64,000 bases of DNA from Malania oleifera (GCF_029873635.1 NC_080426.1:56350173-56414172), one strand, 5' to 3'; counted from the first letter of the stretch, positions 47,200 to 58,900 are shown. Program-made: numbers and translations. The notes: generated by a model not told the origin, from the sequence alone.

Positions 47200-49170
47200 T
47201 GAAATAACTCAGGGAATTAACAAGGCCTCGTTGACGAACACAAGGAATTCGTTGACGAGAACTTATAAGAGCATTATCAACGAGGACATGTCTCATCGAC
47301 GAGAAGATACCGAGAGGGGGTTTGAGGCGGTCTGAAATTCATCGACGAGGGGTGAAGGTTCGTCGATGAACTTCTTCAGGGACTTATCAACGAATTTGGG
47401 GTTATAAATAGCCAAAACTCGGTTTTTTCAGTAGAAAATGGTGTAAAGATATCCTCTCTCTCTCTCTCTCTAAAATGACCCTCTCCCCTACTCTCTTCAA
47501 TCTCGGCTCCATTTCTTGCTGGATCAAGGATCTAAGGCGATCACGACGCTCCTAGGGAAGCTCTCTGCAAGTCTGCCGAAACGGATCGTTGGTGGAGGTG
47601 GTTTGGAGTCCATTCCAATTTCAGGGTAAGACATTTTATTTAGTTTTTTTCTTTCCCACGGTTATAAGAAATATAATATACGAAGACATAACAATATTTT
47701 ATTGTGAAAGATGTGATTTTCAGGGTGTTGAGTGGAGAACCCTGTGGGTGTAGAGCCAAAGTACAGTGGAGGCTTTTCAGAAACTAAGGGAAATATGTTA
47801 TGGTAGGAGTTTTTAATTATATTGCCCAAGTTTTTATGTATATACATGTATACCAGTTTATTATCCAGTTATTACAGAATAAGAGTTTTTAATGTTTGTG
47901 TGGCCTGAGTAGATATTTACTTGATATAGAATTTATACAGTTTTTCCCAGTATATCATGATTTACAATATGTACAGACATAGACAAATAAACACGGATAT
48001 TTTATACAGACAGATATAGACAGATTCTCTTTAGTTCATTATATTACAGTATTTACAGAATGTCATGTTTTCCTAATGCCATAACACTTAGATTATATAG
48101 ACATATTATACAGACAGTCTATGCAGACAGATTATACAGTTATAGCATCCATATGCTATAATTATATTCAGATATTACAGTATTTACAATACAGAATTAT
48201 AGTGTTATGGTTATTTTGGAAACATGATGAAATCAATAGAAAGATTATAGTATTATGTATATATGGTATCAAATTCCTATGAAATATTACAGACAGATAC
48301 AGATTACAGAGCACGATATCGTTGCTAATACAGATAGAGTGCAAACACATATCTCAAATAGTAAGTGGGTACCGTCATATCGTGCTCGGAGTGGATGCAG
48401 CTCCCCAGTTCGCTGGGTTGAGGGGGCCGATATGACAAGGTAACAGTCCAGTTCTGCGCCTAGGAGTGGATGCAGTTTGGCCGGACTGAGGTAGCGTAGA
48501 GTACAATGACTTACCTAGTAGGCCAACCAAAGTTAAGTCCCACCTATAGGCCGCACAACCCTATCATGAGAGGTCAAATTATGACATACAGAGTTCTAGG
48601 GAAAAACACAGTTATGTATATGTATACAATTTTACAGTATTTGATAAATATAGTATGGTATTAGCAATATGAAAAGTAGAAAATTCAGATGATACAGTTA
48701 TACTTTAAACTACGAGAAATGTAAGATATGTTTTACAGATTTATCATTCTAAACAGTTCAGATGTTATTGAAATAGTATAGTAATAGCATATTTCCACTT
48801 ACTGAACGTCATCTCACCCTATTACTTTAACATTTTTCAGGTGAGCTAGTTAGGCGAGTAGATCAGGCTCGCAGATAGAGTGATTACTTAGTTGCCCTGT
48901 TTATAGGGTAAATTTGTATAGAGTGTTGTATTTTGGGGTAGATGGTACTGGAGAGAGATGTAAAATCTAACTATAGTCTAAAAATATTAAATATTGTATT
49001 GTATGGTATATGTGGTTGTATGATTTATGTTTCCGCTACATAGGTATGTTTATTGCATACGGGAATACCCCTGTGGCCTTATAAGGCCTGAGATTTCATA
49101 GCAAGGGTATAAAAGTAGTTCACATATGTTTATTTAGGGAAAAAATGATTTAATTTTTAAGGTCGTCACA
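47200..49170 (+). mobile_element. Element C 5' LTR
   Basis: 1971 bp, starting TGAAATAAC (TGTAATAAC in the 3' LTR) and ending GGTCGTCACA. The palindrome array 47223-47395 has decayed units (CTCGTTGACGAA, CTCATCGACGAG). TATAAATA lies at 47403-47410. A CT microsatellite is in the leader (47455-47472). Donor 1 TCAGG|GTAAGA, acceptor CATTTTTCAG and donor 2 ATAGG|GTAAAT are all present. Confidence 0.95.
47626..48840 (+). other. Predicted leader intron 1 of element C
   Basis: Donor CAGG|GTAAGA and acceptor TTTAACATTTTTCAG|GTGAG, 1215 bp. The same pair is seen in the other Tekay-type LTRs of this window. The AG is followed by GTGAG, so the acceptor joins a donor-like sequence as in a recursive splice site. 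Predicted from sequence only. Confidence 0.6.
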
Positions 49171-49498
49171 TTTTTTGTATCAGAGCTTAGGTTGTCAGGT
49201 TCTGTAAACTCTAAAGTGCAGTGGAAACCAATACCAGAATATAAGGAAAAGGATTTGAGGTTTTGTTATATGATCTAAATATAGGATGTTCGTGATGGTT
49301 TCTGTGTTTTTCCTAGAGTGACGATTTTAGGAAAGTCATAATAAACTATCGACGAGTCATGTGTTTAGGTTGCAGGATATGATTTGGGGTTAGGAGTAGG
49401 AGGGGTTGTTAATAGAAAATATAAAGTTTTAGTTGAATGGAATAAGTTAGATTTGTATGGGAAATAGGATTCTAAAACGGGGTTCTATGTATTTGCAG
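48908..49498 (+). other. Predicted leader intron 2 of element C, removing the primer-binding site
   Basis: Donor TATAGG|GTAAAT and acceptor TCTATGTATTTGCAG, 591 bp. It spans the LTR end and the primer-binding site, and the gag ATG starts one base after it. Exon 2 would be 48841-48907, 67 bases. Predicted from sequence only. Confidence 0.6.
49175..49186 (+). other. Primer-binding site of element C
   Basis: TTGTATCAGAGC, one mismatch to the initiator-methionine tRNA complement TGGTATCAGAGC. Confidence 0.88.
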
Positions 49499-49499
49499 G

Positions 49500-50520
49500 A
49501 TGGACCCAAGAGGTAGTAGCGCTCACGCTAGTGGAGATGATGAAGCTAGACCTTCTGGTGCAGGAGGCGGGGATTCAGATGTTGTGCTATGTAATGTGGC
49601 TCAGAAAATTATGGCTAAGATTGCTCGGAGCTGTAGGGAGCAGGGAGGTCCATCACCGGCTCAGGGATGTACGATAGATAAATTTGTGAAAATGAACCCG
49701 CCGGCATTTTTCGGAGTGGCTGACCTTGCTGTTGTGGAGAACTGGGTGCATAAGATAGAAAAGATTCAGATAGTACTTCACTACACGAATGAGCAAAGAG
49801 TCTTATATGATACGTACAAACTAGCAGGGGAGGCCGAGAGATGGTGGATAGCCACTAGATTGTTGGAGGAGCAAAGGGTTATTCCAGTGTCAATGACTTG
49901 GGCCCGATTTAGGGACATGTTCTTTGATAAGTACTATTCTGCCTCAGTCAGAGAGGCTTAAGTACAGGAGTTTTTTAGCCTGTCTTAGGGATCATTGACA
50001 GTCCAGCAGTACGTAGTGAGATTTATCGAGTTATCACGTTTCTGCCCCTATATTGTTTCAGATGAAATCAAGAAGCCTAGAATGTTCGAGAGGAATTTGA
50101 GGCGAGGCATTTATAGGCAGGTGGTAGTATTGACGATATAGGATTTCTCAGAGTTAGTTGACAGGGCTATTATAGCAGAGGAGAGTCTGCCGAGAGAGAC
50201 TAAGGCACCGAATCAGAAGAAGAGGGCCGCACCTTCAAGTTTTCAGGTGGGTTTCAGCTGAGACCCTTTGAGGGGAGGTAGATCTAGCAAGGGTCAGAGA
50301 TAGATGGTAGAGAATGGTGGGTTTTAGGGTGGACAACCTTCCACCACTTGTCCTAGATGTGGACGGAAGACATCTAGGTGAGTGCTGGCTGGGGGAGAAT
50401 GTTTGCTATCGCTACAGAAGGCCCAGTCATATGGCTCAATCCTGTCAAATGTCGTCAGGTTATGCAACGGCTGTTAGACCGTTTTGAGGTGGATACCAGG
50501 TGCCCCATGGAGGTAAGTAG
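49500..50520 (+). pseudogene. Element C gag
   Basis: ATG at 49500, one base after TATTTGCAG. It is open for 153 codons with TIDKFVKMNPPAFFGVADLA and GEAERWWIATRLL. Stops follow at 49960 and 49987 and in the spacer (for example near 50140 and 50260). The zinc knuckle reads CYRYRRPSHMAQSC: its second Cys is Tyr (TGC or TGT to TAC or TAT), so metal binding would be lost. Confidence 0.9.
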
Positions 50521-53500
50521 AGGAACACTACGCCGGCGAGGGTCTTTGCATCGACGCCAGGTGACGCTAAGACAGCCGGAGACATAGTCACAAGTACCTT
50601 TCTTGCTTTATCATATAAAATTATTATTTTGTTTGATACAGGTGTCACCCACTCTTTTATATCGGTGGGGTATATCAGAATAACTAGGGTAGAGACACAG
50701 TTATTAGATGTAGAGTTGTCTGTGGGTACGCCGACGGGATCTGTGGTAAGATGCAGGAAGGTGCTTCGGAATTTTCCAATAAGTATTCAGGAGAGAATAC
50801 TACTTGCGGATCTCGTGGTCCTAGATATGCAGGGATTTGCTGTGATACTGGGTATGGATTGGCTAGCAACTCATCACGTCAACATAGATTACTGTAAAAA
50901 AGAAGTAATTTTCAGACCTCCGGGTGAGCAAGAATATAGATTCGTGGGTTCACATGTAACAACCCGGGTAATTTTTTTTAAAAAAAATAATTTAAGATAG
51001 TAAGGAAGACAGAAAGGGAAGGAAGAACAAATTCGAAGGGTGGCAACAAACATTCATCGACGAATATACTAGTCTCATCAACGAATATTCTTCTTAGCTC
51101 GTCGACGAGGGTACGTGTCTCGTCGATGAGGAATTACCGAGAGGGGTTCTTCGCATGACTGAAATTGGTCAACAAGTTGGCTATCTCATCGACGAACCCT
51201 TGAGTATAAATAGTGGATTTCCTTTATTCCAACGCGAAATTTCCATATGTTTCCCTTCTCTCTATAAAGCCTTCGGCCATACCACCTTCTCTCTTCGATT
51301 CTGGGCCGAATTTAGCTCGGTTCGACGATTAGAAGCTACCACGAGACTCTTGGGAAGATTCTCTATGATATAGGTAGAGTGGATCTTTGAATTGAGTAGT
51401 TTGGGAAACATCCCAAAACCAAGGTAAGTGAACTATTTTGGAATTTCTTTAACAAATATTGTCCTTTGGAGCTTAGGAAGTACTATAGGAGTATTATACT
51501 AAGATTTGAGGAAATTGGAATTTTGGATTTCAGGGTCTCGTTTTGTTAATTTTAGGTCAAATTTCGAGGAGCGGGTAAGGGGAAATATTTTATAATGGCT
51601 TTTCAATAATTTTAAACAACTAATGTCGATTATGAAGTTCTATATATATACAATTATAATTTTTTAAATTTTACTGGTATTGAAAACGTTGTTTTTAGAT
51701 AGATAAATTATATTGAGAAAAACTATGTGGTTGAAATCATTTTTTATAAATAAATGATTGTGAGTAATGTGGAATGAGGAATTGTTGAGAATGTGAATAT
51801 TGATTGATTGTGAAATTCTGGTTGATTGAATATGCTGATGTTGTGTATATTTTTGTAAAATCTTGGGTATGTTGAACGGTTGTTTTATGTTGATTTGGTT
51901 GTGGTTCATGTAAATTACGATATAGCGTTGGCAGTGGTATGAGGAGGTCGTTGTATCGTACCTGGTATAACCATCATATAATGTTGGCAGTGGTATGAGG
52001 AGATCGTTATATGGACGCTTATATTGGGAGGTAAACATTGGCAGTGTTATGAGGAGGTTGTTTGCCTATTTACCATGAACGGAGTGTTGTCTTGTATCCT
52101 ATGTGGTTTGTATAGTCATGTGTGGACATTAATGTTGTGGTTTGATTTGTATTGTGTGGACATTAATGTTGTGGTTTGATTTGTCCTGTGTGGACCAGTC
52201 CTGTGTGGACATTAAGGCTATGGTTTGATTTGTCTAGTGTGGACCAGTCCTGTGTGGACATTGATGTTATGGTTTGTATAGTCCTGTGTGGACATTTATG
52301 TTGTGTTTGATCCTGTGAGGATTGGTAGCGTTATGTTATATGTGTGGAGTTCTATGAAACAAATATGATCAGCAACGTGAGAAACTAAATTAATTAAGTA
52401 TTTTGGGTAAGGTAGATTACTCCACCATAGAGCTTGTTGAGGAAGGCGAGTACTCTAGTAATTATTTGTGGATACTAGAGTAAAGGGAAGCCACTTGTAT
52501 GGGCGGGTGATCTTCTTTATTCTTGGTGACTTTACCTGGATACATAACCCGAGGGCTTACTGAGAAATATGAGTGCCCTGGTGTTAGCACTAGAGCAGAG
52601 GGAACCTACTTATATGGACGGGTAGATTTCCCTATTCTCGGAAATTAACATTAAAATACTGATGGTTATGGGTATGTGATTGGATGATAAAGACATTGAT
52701 CTTGTGTGATTATGGGCATGTTATCTAGGCTTCTTGGGAACTATGTGTACACTCTAGATGGATATTTTAATTGTATAATAAACACTTCAGCCACACACTA
52801 TTGTAAACTATTTCTTCCTTACTAAGAGGTGTCTCACCCCGTCTTATGTTAAATCTTTTCAGGTTATCCAGGAGATCAAGCTTAGTTAGCTCCAAGGCGA
52901 GTAGTTTTGTGAGTGAAACTAGAAAGGATATGTATTAGTTTTTATAGTTTTTTTTTTTTTTTTTTATACTTCTTTTAGGTTTTTGTAATATGGCAAACAT
53001 GGCTATATGATATAAGTTTTGTTAATGTGTAAATATAGAACTTTGGTATATTATGGTTGAGGTTATTTTTATCATTTCTTTTTTTCCGCTCATGAATAGT
53101 ATCAAAGACGCGTGTCGTTCTCATAACATTCTGAGCCCCATGTGGCGGGTTAGGGGCGTTACATCACGTGTATGTGCCTCACCACAGTTTGTGTCAGCGA
53201 TTCAGGTAAGGAGACGGTTGTTAGGGGTATGTTGCATACATAAAAGAATCGCCAAAGGTAGAATTAAAGCAAGCTGATATATCAATAGTGCGTGAATTTC
53301 TAGATGTCTTTCCAGAGGAATTGCCTAGCCTACCACTAGATCGAGAGATTGAGTTTACTATAGATCTGTTGCCGGGGTCAGCACCGGTATCTAAGGCACC
53401 GTATCATATGGCTCCAATCGAGTTAAAAAAATTGAAAGATTTGTTACAAGAGCTGTTGGACAAAGCGTTTATCAGACCTAGTGTGTTGCACTGGGGAGCT

Positions 53501-56177
53501 CCAGTTCTATTCGTGAAGAAAAAAGACGAGACCATGAGATTATGTATCGATTATAGGGAGATAAACAAATTGATAGTCAAGAATAAATATCCTCTCCCTA
53601 GGATTAATGATTTGTTTGATCAACTCCTGGGGACCCAGGTTTATTCTAAAATTGACCTGTGGTCGAGTTACCATCAGGTGAAACTTCGAGTAGAAGATAT
53701 TTCTAAAATAGCATTTCGAACAAGATATGGGCATTACGAGTTCTTAGTGATGCCATTTGAGTTGACTAATGCACCAATAGTATTTATGGATTTAATGAAC
53801 TGGGTGTTCCATTAGTATTTGAACTAGTGTGTAGTTGTTTTCATTGATGATATACTGGTCTACTCGAGGAGCTTTGAGGAACACGAGTATCATTTGAGGC
53901 TGATGTTGCAAATATTGAGAGAAAAAAAATTATATGCAAAATTCAAGAAATGTGAGTTTTGGTTAAGACAGGTTTCTTTTCTCGGCTATGTGATCTCTGA
54001 AGCGGGTGTATCTGTTGATCCAAGTAAGATAGAGGCAGTGGTGAGTTGGGAAAGGCCAGGAAATGTCCAAAAGGTCAAGAGTTTTCTAGGATTGGCAGAC
54101 TATTACCGATGCTTCGCAGATGGCTTCTCCGAATTATCGAGTCCATTAACACGAAAAAAATGTGAAATTTGATTGGACTAGTGATTGTTAACAGAGTTTT
54201 CAGGATTTAAAGAGACGGTTAGTTTCAGCTCCAATATTAGTTATTCCATCAGGGGAGGACGGGTTTGTGATATATAGTGATGCGTCATTGAAGGGTCTTA
54301 GAAGTGGATTGATGCAGCATGGTAAGGTTATTGCGTATGGTTCTAGACAACTTAAAGAATACGAAAAAAATTATCCTATCCATGATTTGGAGCTAGCTGC
54401 AGTAGTGTATGCTCTCAAGATCTGGAGACATTATCTATATGGTGAGAAGTGTGAAATCTTCATGGATCATTAAACTCTAAAATATTTCTTCACCCAGAAA
54501 AAGCTGAACATAAGGAAAAGAATGTGGCTAGAGCTTATTAAAGACTATGACTGCACAATTAGTTGCCACCCAAGGAAGGCAAATGTGGTAGTAGATGCTT
54601 TGAGTAGGAAATCAGTGGGACTAGTACTGGCAGTTATGGAGATTCAGCACCCGATCCTAATGGATCTAGAGAGACTTGGTATGGAATTAGTGGAGGATGA
54701 TCCACATGCATTTATCGCCAACCTAGTTGTGCAGCCAACACTATATGAGAAGATTAAAGCTACTCAAGGTGATAATGCAGAATTAGCAGAAGTAAAGGCT
54801 AAAGTGCAGGATGGCTAGGGAGAGGAGTTCAGTATCTCTAATGACGGAGCTCTGACATTTTGCACTAGACTATGTGTGCCTGCGGATGATGATATTAAAA
54901 GAACGATTTTAGAGGAAGCTCATAGATAACTATACACAGTTCATCCTAACAGTAATTAAATTGTACAGGGATCTGCGAGAGTATTTCTAGTAAAACGGAA
55001 TGAAAAGGGAAATAGCTGAATTCATACAATAGTATTTGACGTGTCAGCAAGTTAAAGCTGAGCACCAGAGACCAGCAGGGCAGTTGCAGCCACTATTCAT
55101 CCCAAAATGGAAGTGGGATCACGTCTCTATGGACTTCATTACTAGGTTACCACCAGTACAATGGGGATTGAATGCAATCTGGGTGGTTGTTGATCGTCTA
55201 ACGAAGACTGCTCATTTCATCCCAATTAAAGTCGGTTACTCCATGGACAAGTTGGCAAAAATATATATTCAGGAGATAGTTCGCGTCCATGGTGTACTGG
55301 TATCCATAGTTTCAGATTGAGATCCTCGGCTTACTTCATGATTCTGGAAAAGTTTTCAGGAGGCTATGGGTACGCAGTTGGCATTCAACACCGCTTTCTA
55401 TCCTCAGACAGATGGTCAGACTGAAAGAACAATTTAGACATTAGAAGATATGCTTTGGGCATGTGTGTTACATTTTAGGGGTAGTTGGACCCAGTTTTTT
55501 GTCGCTAGTTGAGTTTGCTTATAATAACAGCTATCAGGCTAGCATTGGCATGACACCTTATGAAGCACTGTATGGTAGAAGGTGTCGTTCTCCTCTTTTC
55601 TAGGATGAGGTAGGAGAGAGGTGAGTTTTGTGTCCAGAGATAATACAACAGGCATATGCTAAGGTCAGACTAATTAAAGAAAGAATCAGTACCGCGTAGA
55701 GTCGGCAGGAAAAGCTACGCAGACACTCGCTGCCGGGAGTTAGATTTTGACATGGGAGATCGAGTATTCCTGAAGGTAGCTCCTCTGAGAGGGGTTATGA
55801 GATTTGGGAATAGGGGCAAGTTGAGCCTTAGGTATATTGGCCCTTTTGAGATACTAGAGAAAGTGGGGTTAGTAGCCTATAGGCTAGCTTTGCCCCCAGC
55901 TTTATCTAGACTATACAACGTATTCCATATAGCTATGCTGAGGAAGTACGTCGCAGATCCTTCCCACATAATCAGTTATGCAGAACTAGAGTTTAAAGAT
56001 TCATTAGCTTATGAAGAAGCACCAGTACAAATTTTGGATAAAAAGACACAAACACTGCGCACCAAAAAAATTCAGCTAGTAAAGGTTTTGTGGAGGAACC
56101 ATGCTATAGAGGAAGCTTCTTGAGAGCTCGAGAAACAGATGAGACAGAAATACCCACAGTTATTCCAAGAGATCTAG
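50521..56177 (+). pseudogene. Element C pol, interrupted by solo LTR E
   Basis: Protease at 50540-50954 has LFDTGVTHSFIS and VILGMDWLATHH. Solo LTR E then cuts the sequence before the VCASPQFVSAIQ region, which resumes at 53169. RT at 53288-54170 has [11 protein letters not shown] and [12 protein letters not shown] (53840 on). RNase H at 54260-54620 has [10 protein letters not shown] and [20 protein letters not shown]. Integrase at 54880-55640 has [34 protein letters not shown] and YGRRC. The chromodomain at about 55990-56150 has LAYEEAPVQILDKKTQTLR and KVLWRNHAIEEAS. The end is a TAG at 56175. Stops include 53814 (TAG), 54168 (TGA), 54816 (TAG) and 55318 (TGA). Confidence 0.93.
50955..53163 (+). 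mobile_element. Solo LTR E (Tekay-like) inside element C protease/RT
   Basis: 2209 bp, starting TGTAACAACCCGGG and ending GGGGCGTTACA. Flanks TCACA (50950-50954) and TCACG (53164-53168) match at 4 of 5. The palindrome array 51053-51205 has CATCGACGAA and CTCGTCGACGAG units. TATAAATAG lies at about 51206. Donor AAG|GTAAGT has its GT at 51424 and acceptor AATCTTTTCAG ends at 52862. There are local repeats 'gttggcagtggtatgagg' (51920-52060) and 'gtcctgtgtggacatt' (52120-52300). Confidence 0.93.
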
Positions 56178-56406
56178 TGGTAATCAAGTAAAGTGTAAGA
56201 AGTAGGTACTGTTTCTTTTGCAGGTATATGTATTAATTTAATTAATAAGTAGTCTTTTAGTTTTATATGTGTAATCTCCCAGAACATAGAATGTAACCAC
56301 AGTATTCCTCCGCCACAAGTGAGGGTAAGTAAAAAAAAAAATTAGACCATTTTCCTTAATGGATGATGTTTAACACAAATAGCAAATTTTGAGGACGAAA
56401 TTTTAT

Positions 56407-56419
56407 AAGGAGGGAAGAA
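56407..56419 (+). other. Polypurine tract of element C
   Basis: AAGGAGGGAAGAA directly before TGTAATAACCC. Confidence 0.9.
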
Positions 56420-58371
56420 TGTAATAACCCAGTAAATTAACAGGGTCTCGTCGACGAACACAGGGAATTCGTCGACGAGAACTTATGAGAGCCTTGTCGA
56501 CGAGGACATGTCTCGTCGATGAGAAGATACTGAAAGTGGGTTTGAGGTAGTCTGAAATTTGTTGATGAGGGGTGAAGATTGATCGACGAACTTCTTCAAG
56601 GACTCGTCGACGAGATGACGTGTCTCGTCCACGAATCCAGGGTTATAAATAGCCAAAACTTGGATTTTTCAGTAGAAAATGGCGCAAAGATATCCTCTCT
56701 CTCTCTTTCTCTCTCTCTCTCTCTAAAACGACCCTCTTCCCTTCTCTCTTCGATCCCGTCTCTGTGTCTCGTCGGATCGATGGTCTAAGGCCATCACGAC
56801 GCTCCTGGGTAAGTTTTCTACAAGTCTGCTAGAGCAGATCGTTGGTGGAAGTGGTTTGGATTCCATTCCAATTTCAGGGTAAGACATTTTATTCAATATT
56901 TGTCTTTCCCACAGTTATAAGAAATATAATATATGAAGAAATAACGATATTTTGTTCTGAGAGATGTGATTTTCAGGGTGTTGAGTGGAGAACCGTGTGG
57001 GTGTAGAGCTAGAGTACAATGGGGGCTTTTCAAAAACTAAGGGAAATATGCTATAATAGGAGATTTTCATTATATTACCAGAGATTTTATCTATATACAT
57101 ATGTACCAGTTTATTATCCAATTATTATAGAAAAAGAGTTTTTAATGTTTGTGTGGTCTAAGTAGATATTTACTTGATATTAAATTAATACAGTTTTTCC
57201 CAATATATCATGATTTACAGCATGTATAGACATAGACAGATAAACACTTTTATACAAACAGATATAGACAGATTCTATTCAGTTCATTATATTACAGTAT
57301 TTACAAAATGTCATATTTTCCTAATGCTATAACACTCAGATTATATAGACAGATTATACAGACAGTTTATACAAATAGATTATACAGTTATAGCATCCAG
57401 ATGTTACAGTTATATTCATATATTACAGTATTTACAGTACAAAATTATAGTGTTATGGTTATTTTGGAAACATGATGAAATCAATAGAAAGATTATAGTA
57501 TTATGTATATATGGTAACAGATTCTTGTGAAATATTACAAACAGATACAGATTACAGAGCACGGTACCATTGCTAATACAGATAAAGTGCAACCACATAT
57601 CTCAGATAGTGTGTGGGTACCATCATACCATACTCAGAGTTGATGCAACTCCCCAATTCGCTGGGTTGAGGGGCCGGTATGATGAGGTAGTAGTCCAGTT
57701 TCGCTTCTAGAAGTGGATGCAGTTTGGCTGGGCTGAGATAGTGTAGAGTACAGTGACTTACCTAGTAAGCCAACCAGAGTTAGGTCCCGCCTACGGGCTG
57801 CACAACCCTGTCATGAGGGGTCAAATATAGTATGGTATTAGTAGTATGAAAAGTAGAAAATTCAGATGATACTTTATACTTTAAACTACGAGAAATATAA
57901 GATATGTTTTACAAATTTATCATTTTATACAATTCAGATGTTATTGAAATAGTATGCAACTTAGTCGCCACACACTAATAATAGCATATTTCCACTTACT
58001 GAGCGTTGTCTCACCCTATTACTTTAACATTTTTCAGGTGAGTCAGTTAGGCGAGTAGATCAGACTCGCAGATAGAGTGATTACTTGGTTGCCCTGTTTA
58101 TAGGATAAATTTGTACAAAGTGTTGTATTTTGGGGTAGATGGTACTGGAGAGATATGTAAAATATAACTATGGTCTGGAAATACTGAATTCTGGTATTAT
58201 ACGGCATATGTGGTTGTATGATTTATGTTTCCGCTGCATAGGTATGTTTATTGCATACAAGAATACCCCGGTAGCCTTCAGAGGCCTGAGATTTCATAGC
58301 AGGGGTATCAAAGTAGTTCATATGTGTTTATTTAGGAAGAAAAAAATGATTTAAGTTTTGAGGTTGTTACA
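56420..58371 (+). mobile_element. Element C 3' LTR
   Basis: 1952 bp, TGTAATAACCC to GGTTGTTACA. It is aligned over its length with the 5' LTR; a segment of roughly 60 bp around 57827 is missing relative to the 5' copy. Donor 1 TCAGG|GTAAGA (GT at 56880) and acceptor CATTTTTCAG (ending at 58037) are kept; donor 2 reads TATAGG|ATAAAT and has lost its GT. Confidence 0.94.
56448..56633 (+). promoter_or_regulatory. Array of TCGTCGACGA palindromes before the TATA box
   Basis: About nine units, several exact (TCGTCGACGA). They are spaced by 'acacagggaat', 'gaacttatgagagc' and similar. The array ends 10 bp before TATAAATA at 56644-56651. It is the best kept example among the complete elements. Confidence 0.88.
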
Positions 58372-58900
58372 GATGGCTTGCAGCGAATGTAAGAATTCGA
58401 GCCGTAGCGGATACGATGATCCAAATCATAAGACACAATAATGGCTTCTACGAACGTAAGAATTTGAGCTATAGTGGATACGATGATCCTAGTCACATGA
58501 CACAATGATGACTTGTTTCAAATGTAAGAATCAGAATCGTACGGATATGATGATCTGAGCCATAAGACACAATAATGGCTTGCTGCGAATTTAAGAACCT
58601 GAGCCATAGTGGATGCGATGATCTAAGTCACATGACACAATGATGGCTTGCTTCGAATGTAGAATTCGAGTCATAGTGGATACGATGATTCGAGGCACAA
58701 GACAGAATGATGGCTTGCTTCGAATGTAAGGATCCAAGCCGTTGCGGATACGATAATCCGAGCCACACGACAAAATGATGGCTTGCTGCGAATGTAAGAA
58801 TCTGTGTCATAACGGATATGATGATCTGAGCCATACGACACAATGATGGCTTGTTGTGAATGTAAGAATCTGAGCCGTAGCGGATACGATGATCCAAGCC

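Larger units (their letters stand above)
47200..58371 (+). mobile_element. Element C: complete Tekay-type LTR retrotransposon, TSD GATGG, with nested solo LTR E
   Basis: 11.2 kb including E, about 9 kb without it. Perfect GATGG flanks lie at 47195-47199 and 58372-58376. It has 5' LTR, primer-binding site, gag, protease, RT, RNase H, integrase, chromodomain, polypurine tract and 3' LTR. It sits in the 68-bp tandem array. All reading frames are broken, mostly by transitions. Confidence 0.96.

Noticed and set aside
49175..49186. tRNA-like matches at primer-binding sites (also 13564, 17032, 34073, 43721)
   Set aside because: Only the 12-18 bases complementary to tRNA 3' ends are present. There is no cloverleaf, so they are not tRNA genes. 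I found no tRNA or rRNA gene in the window.
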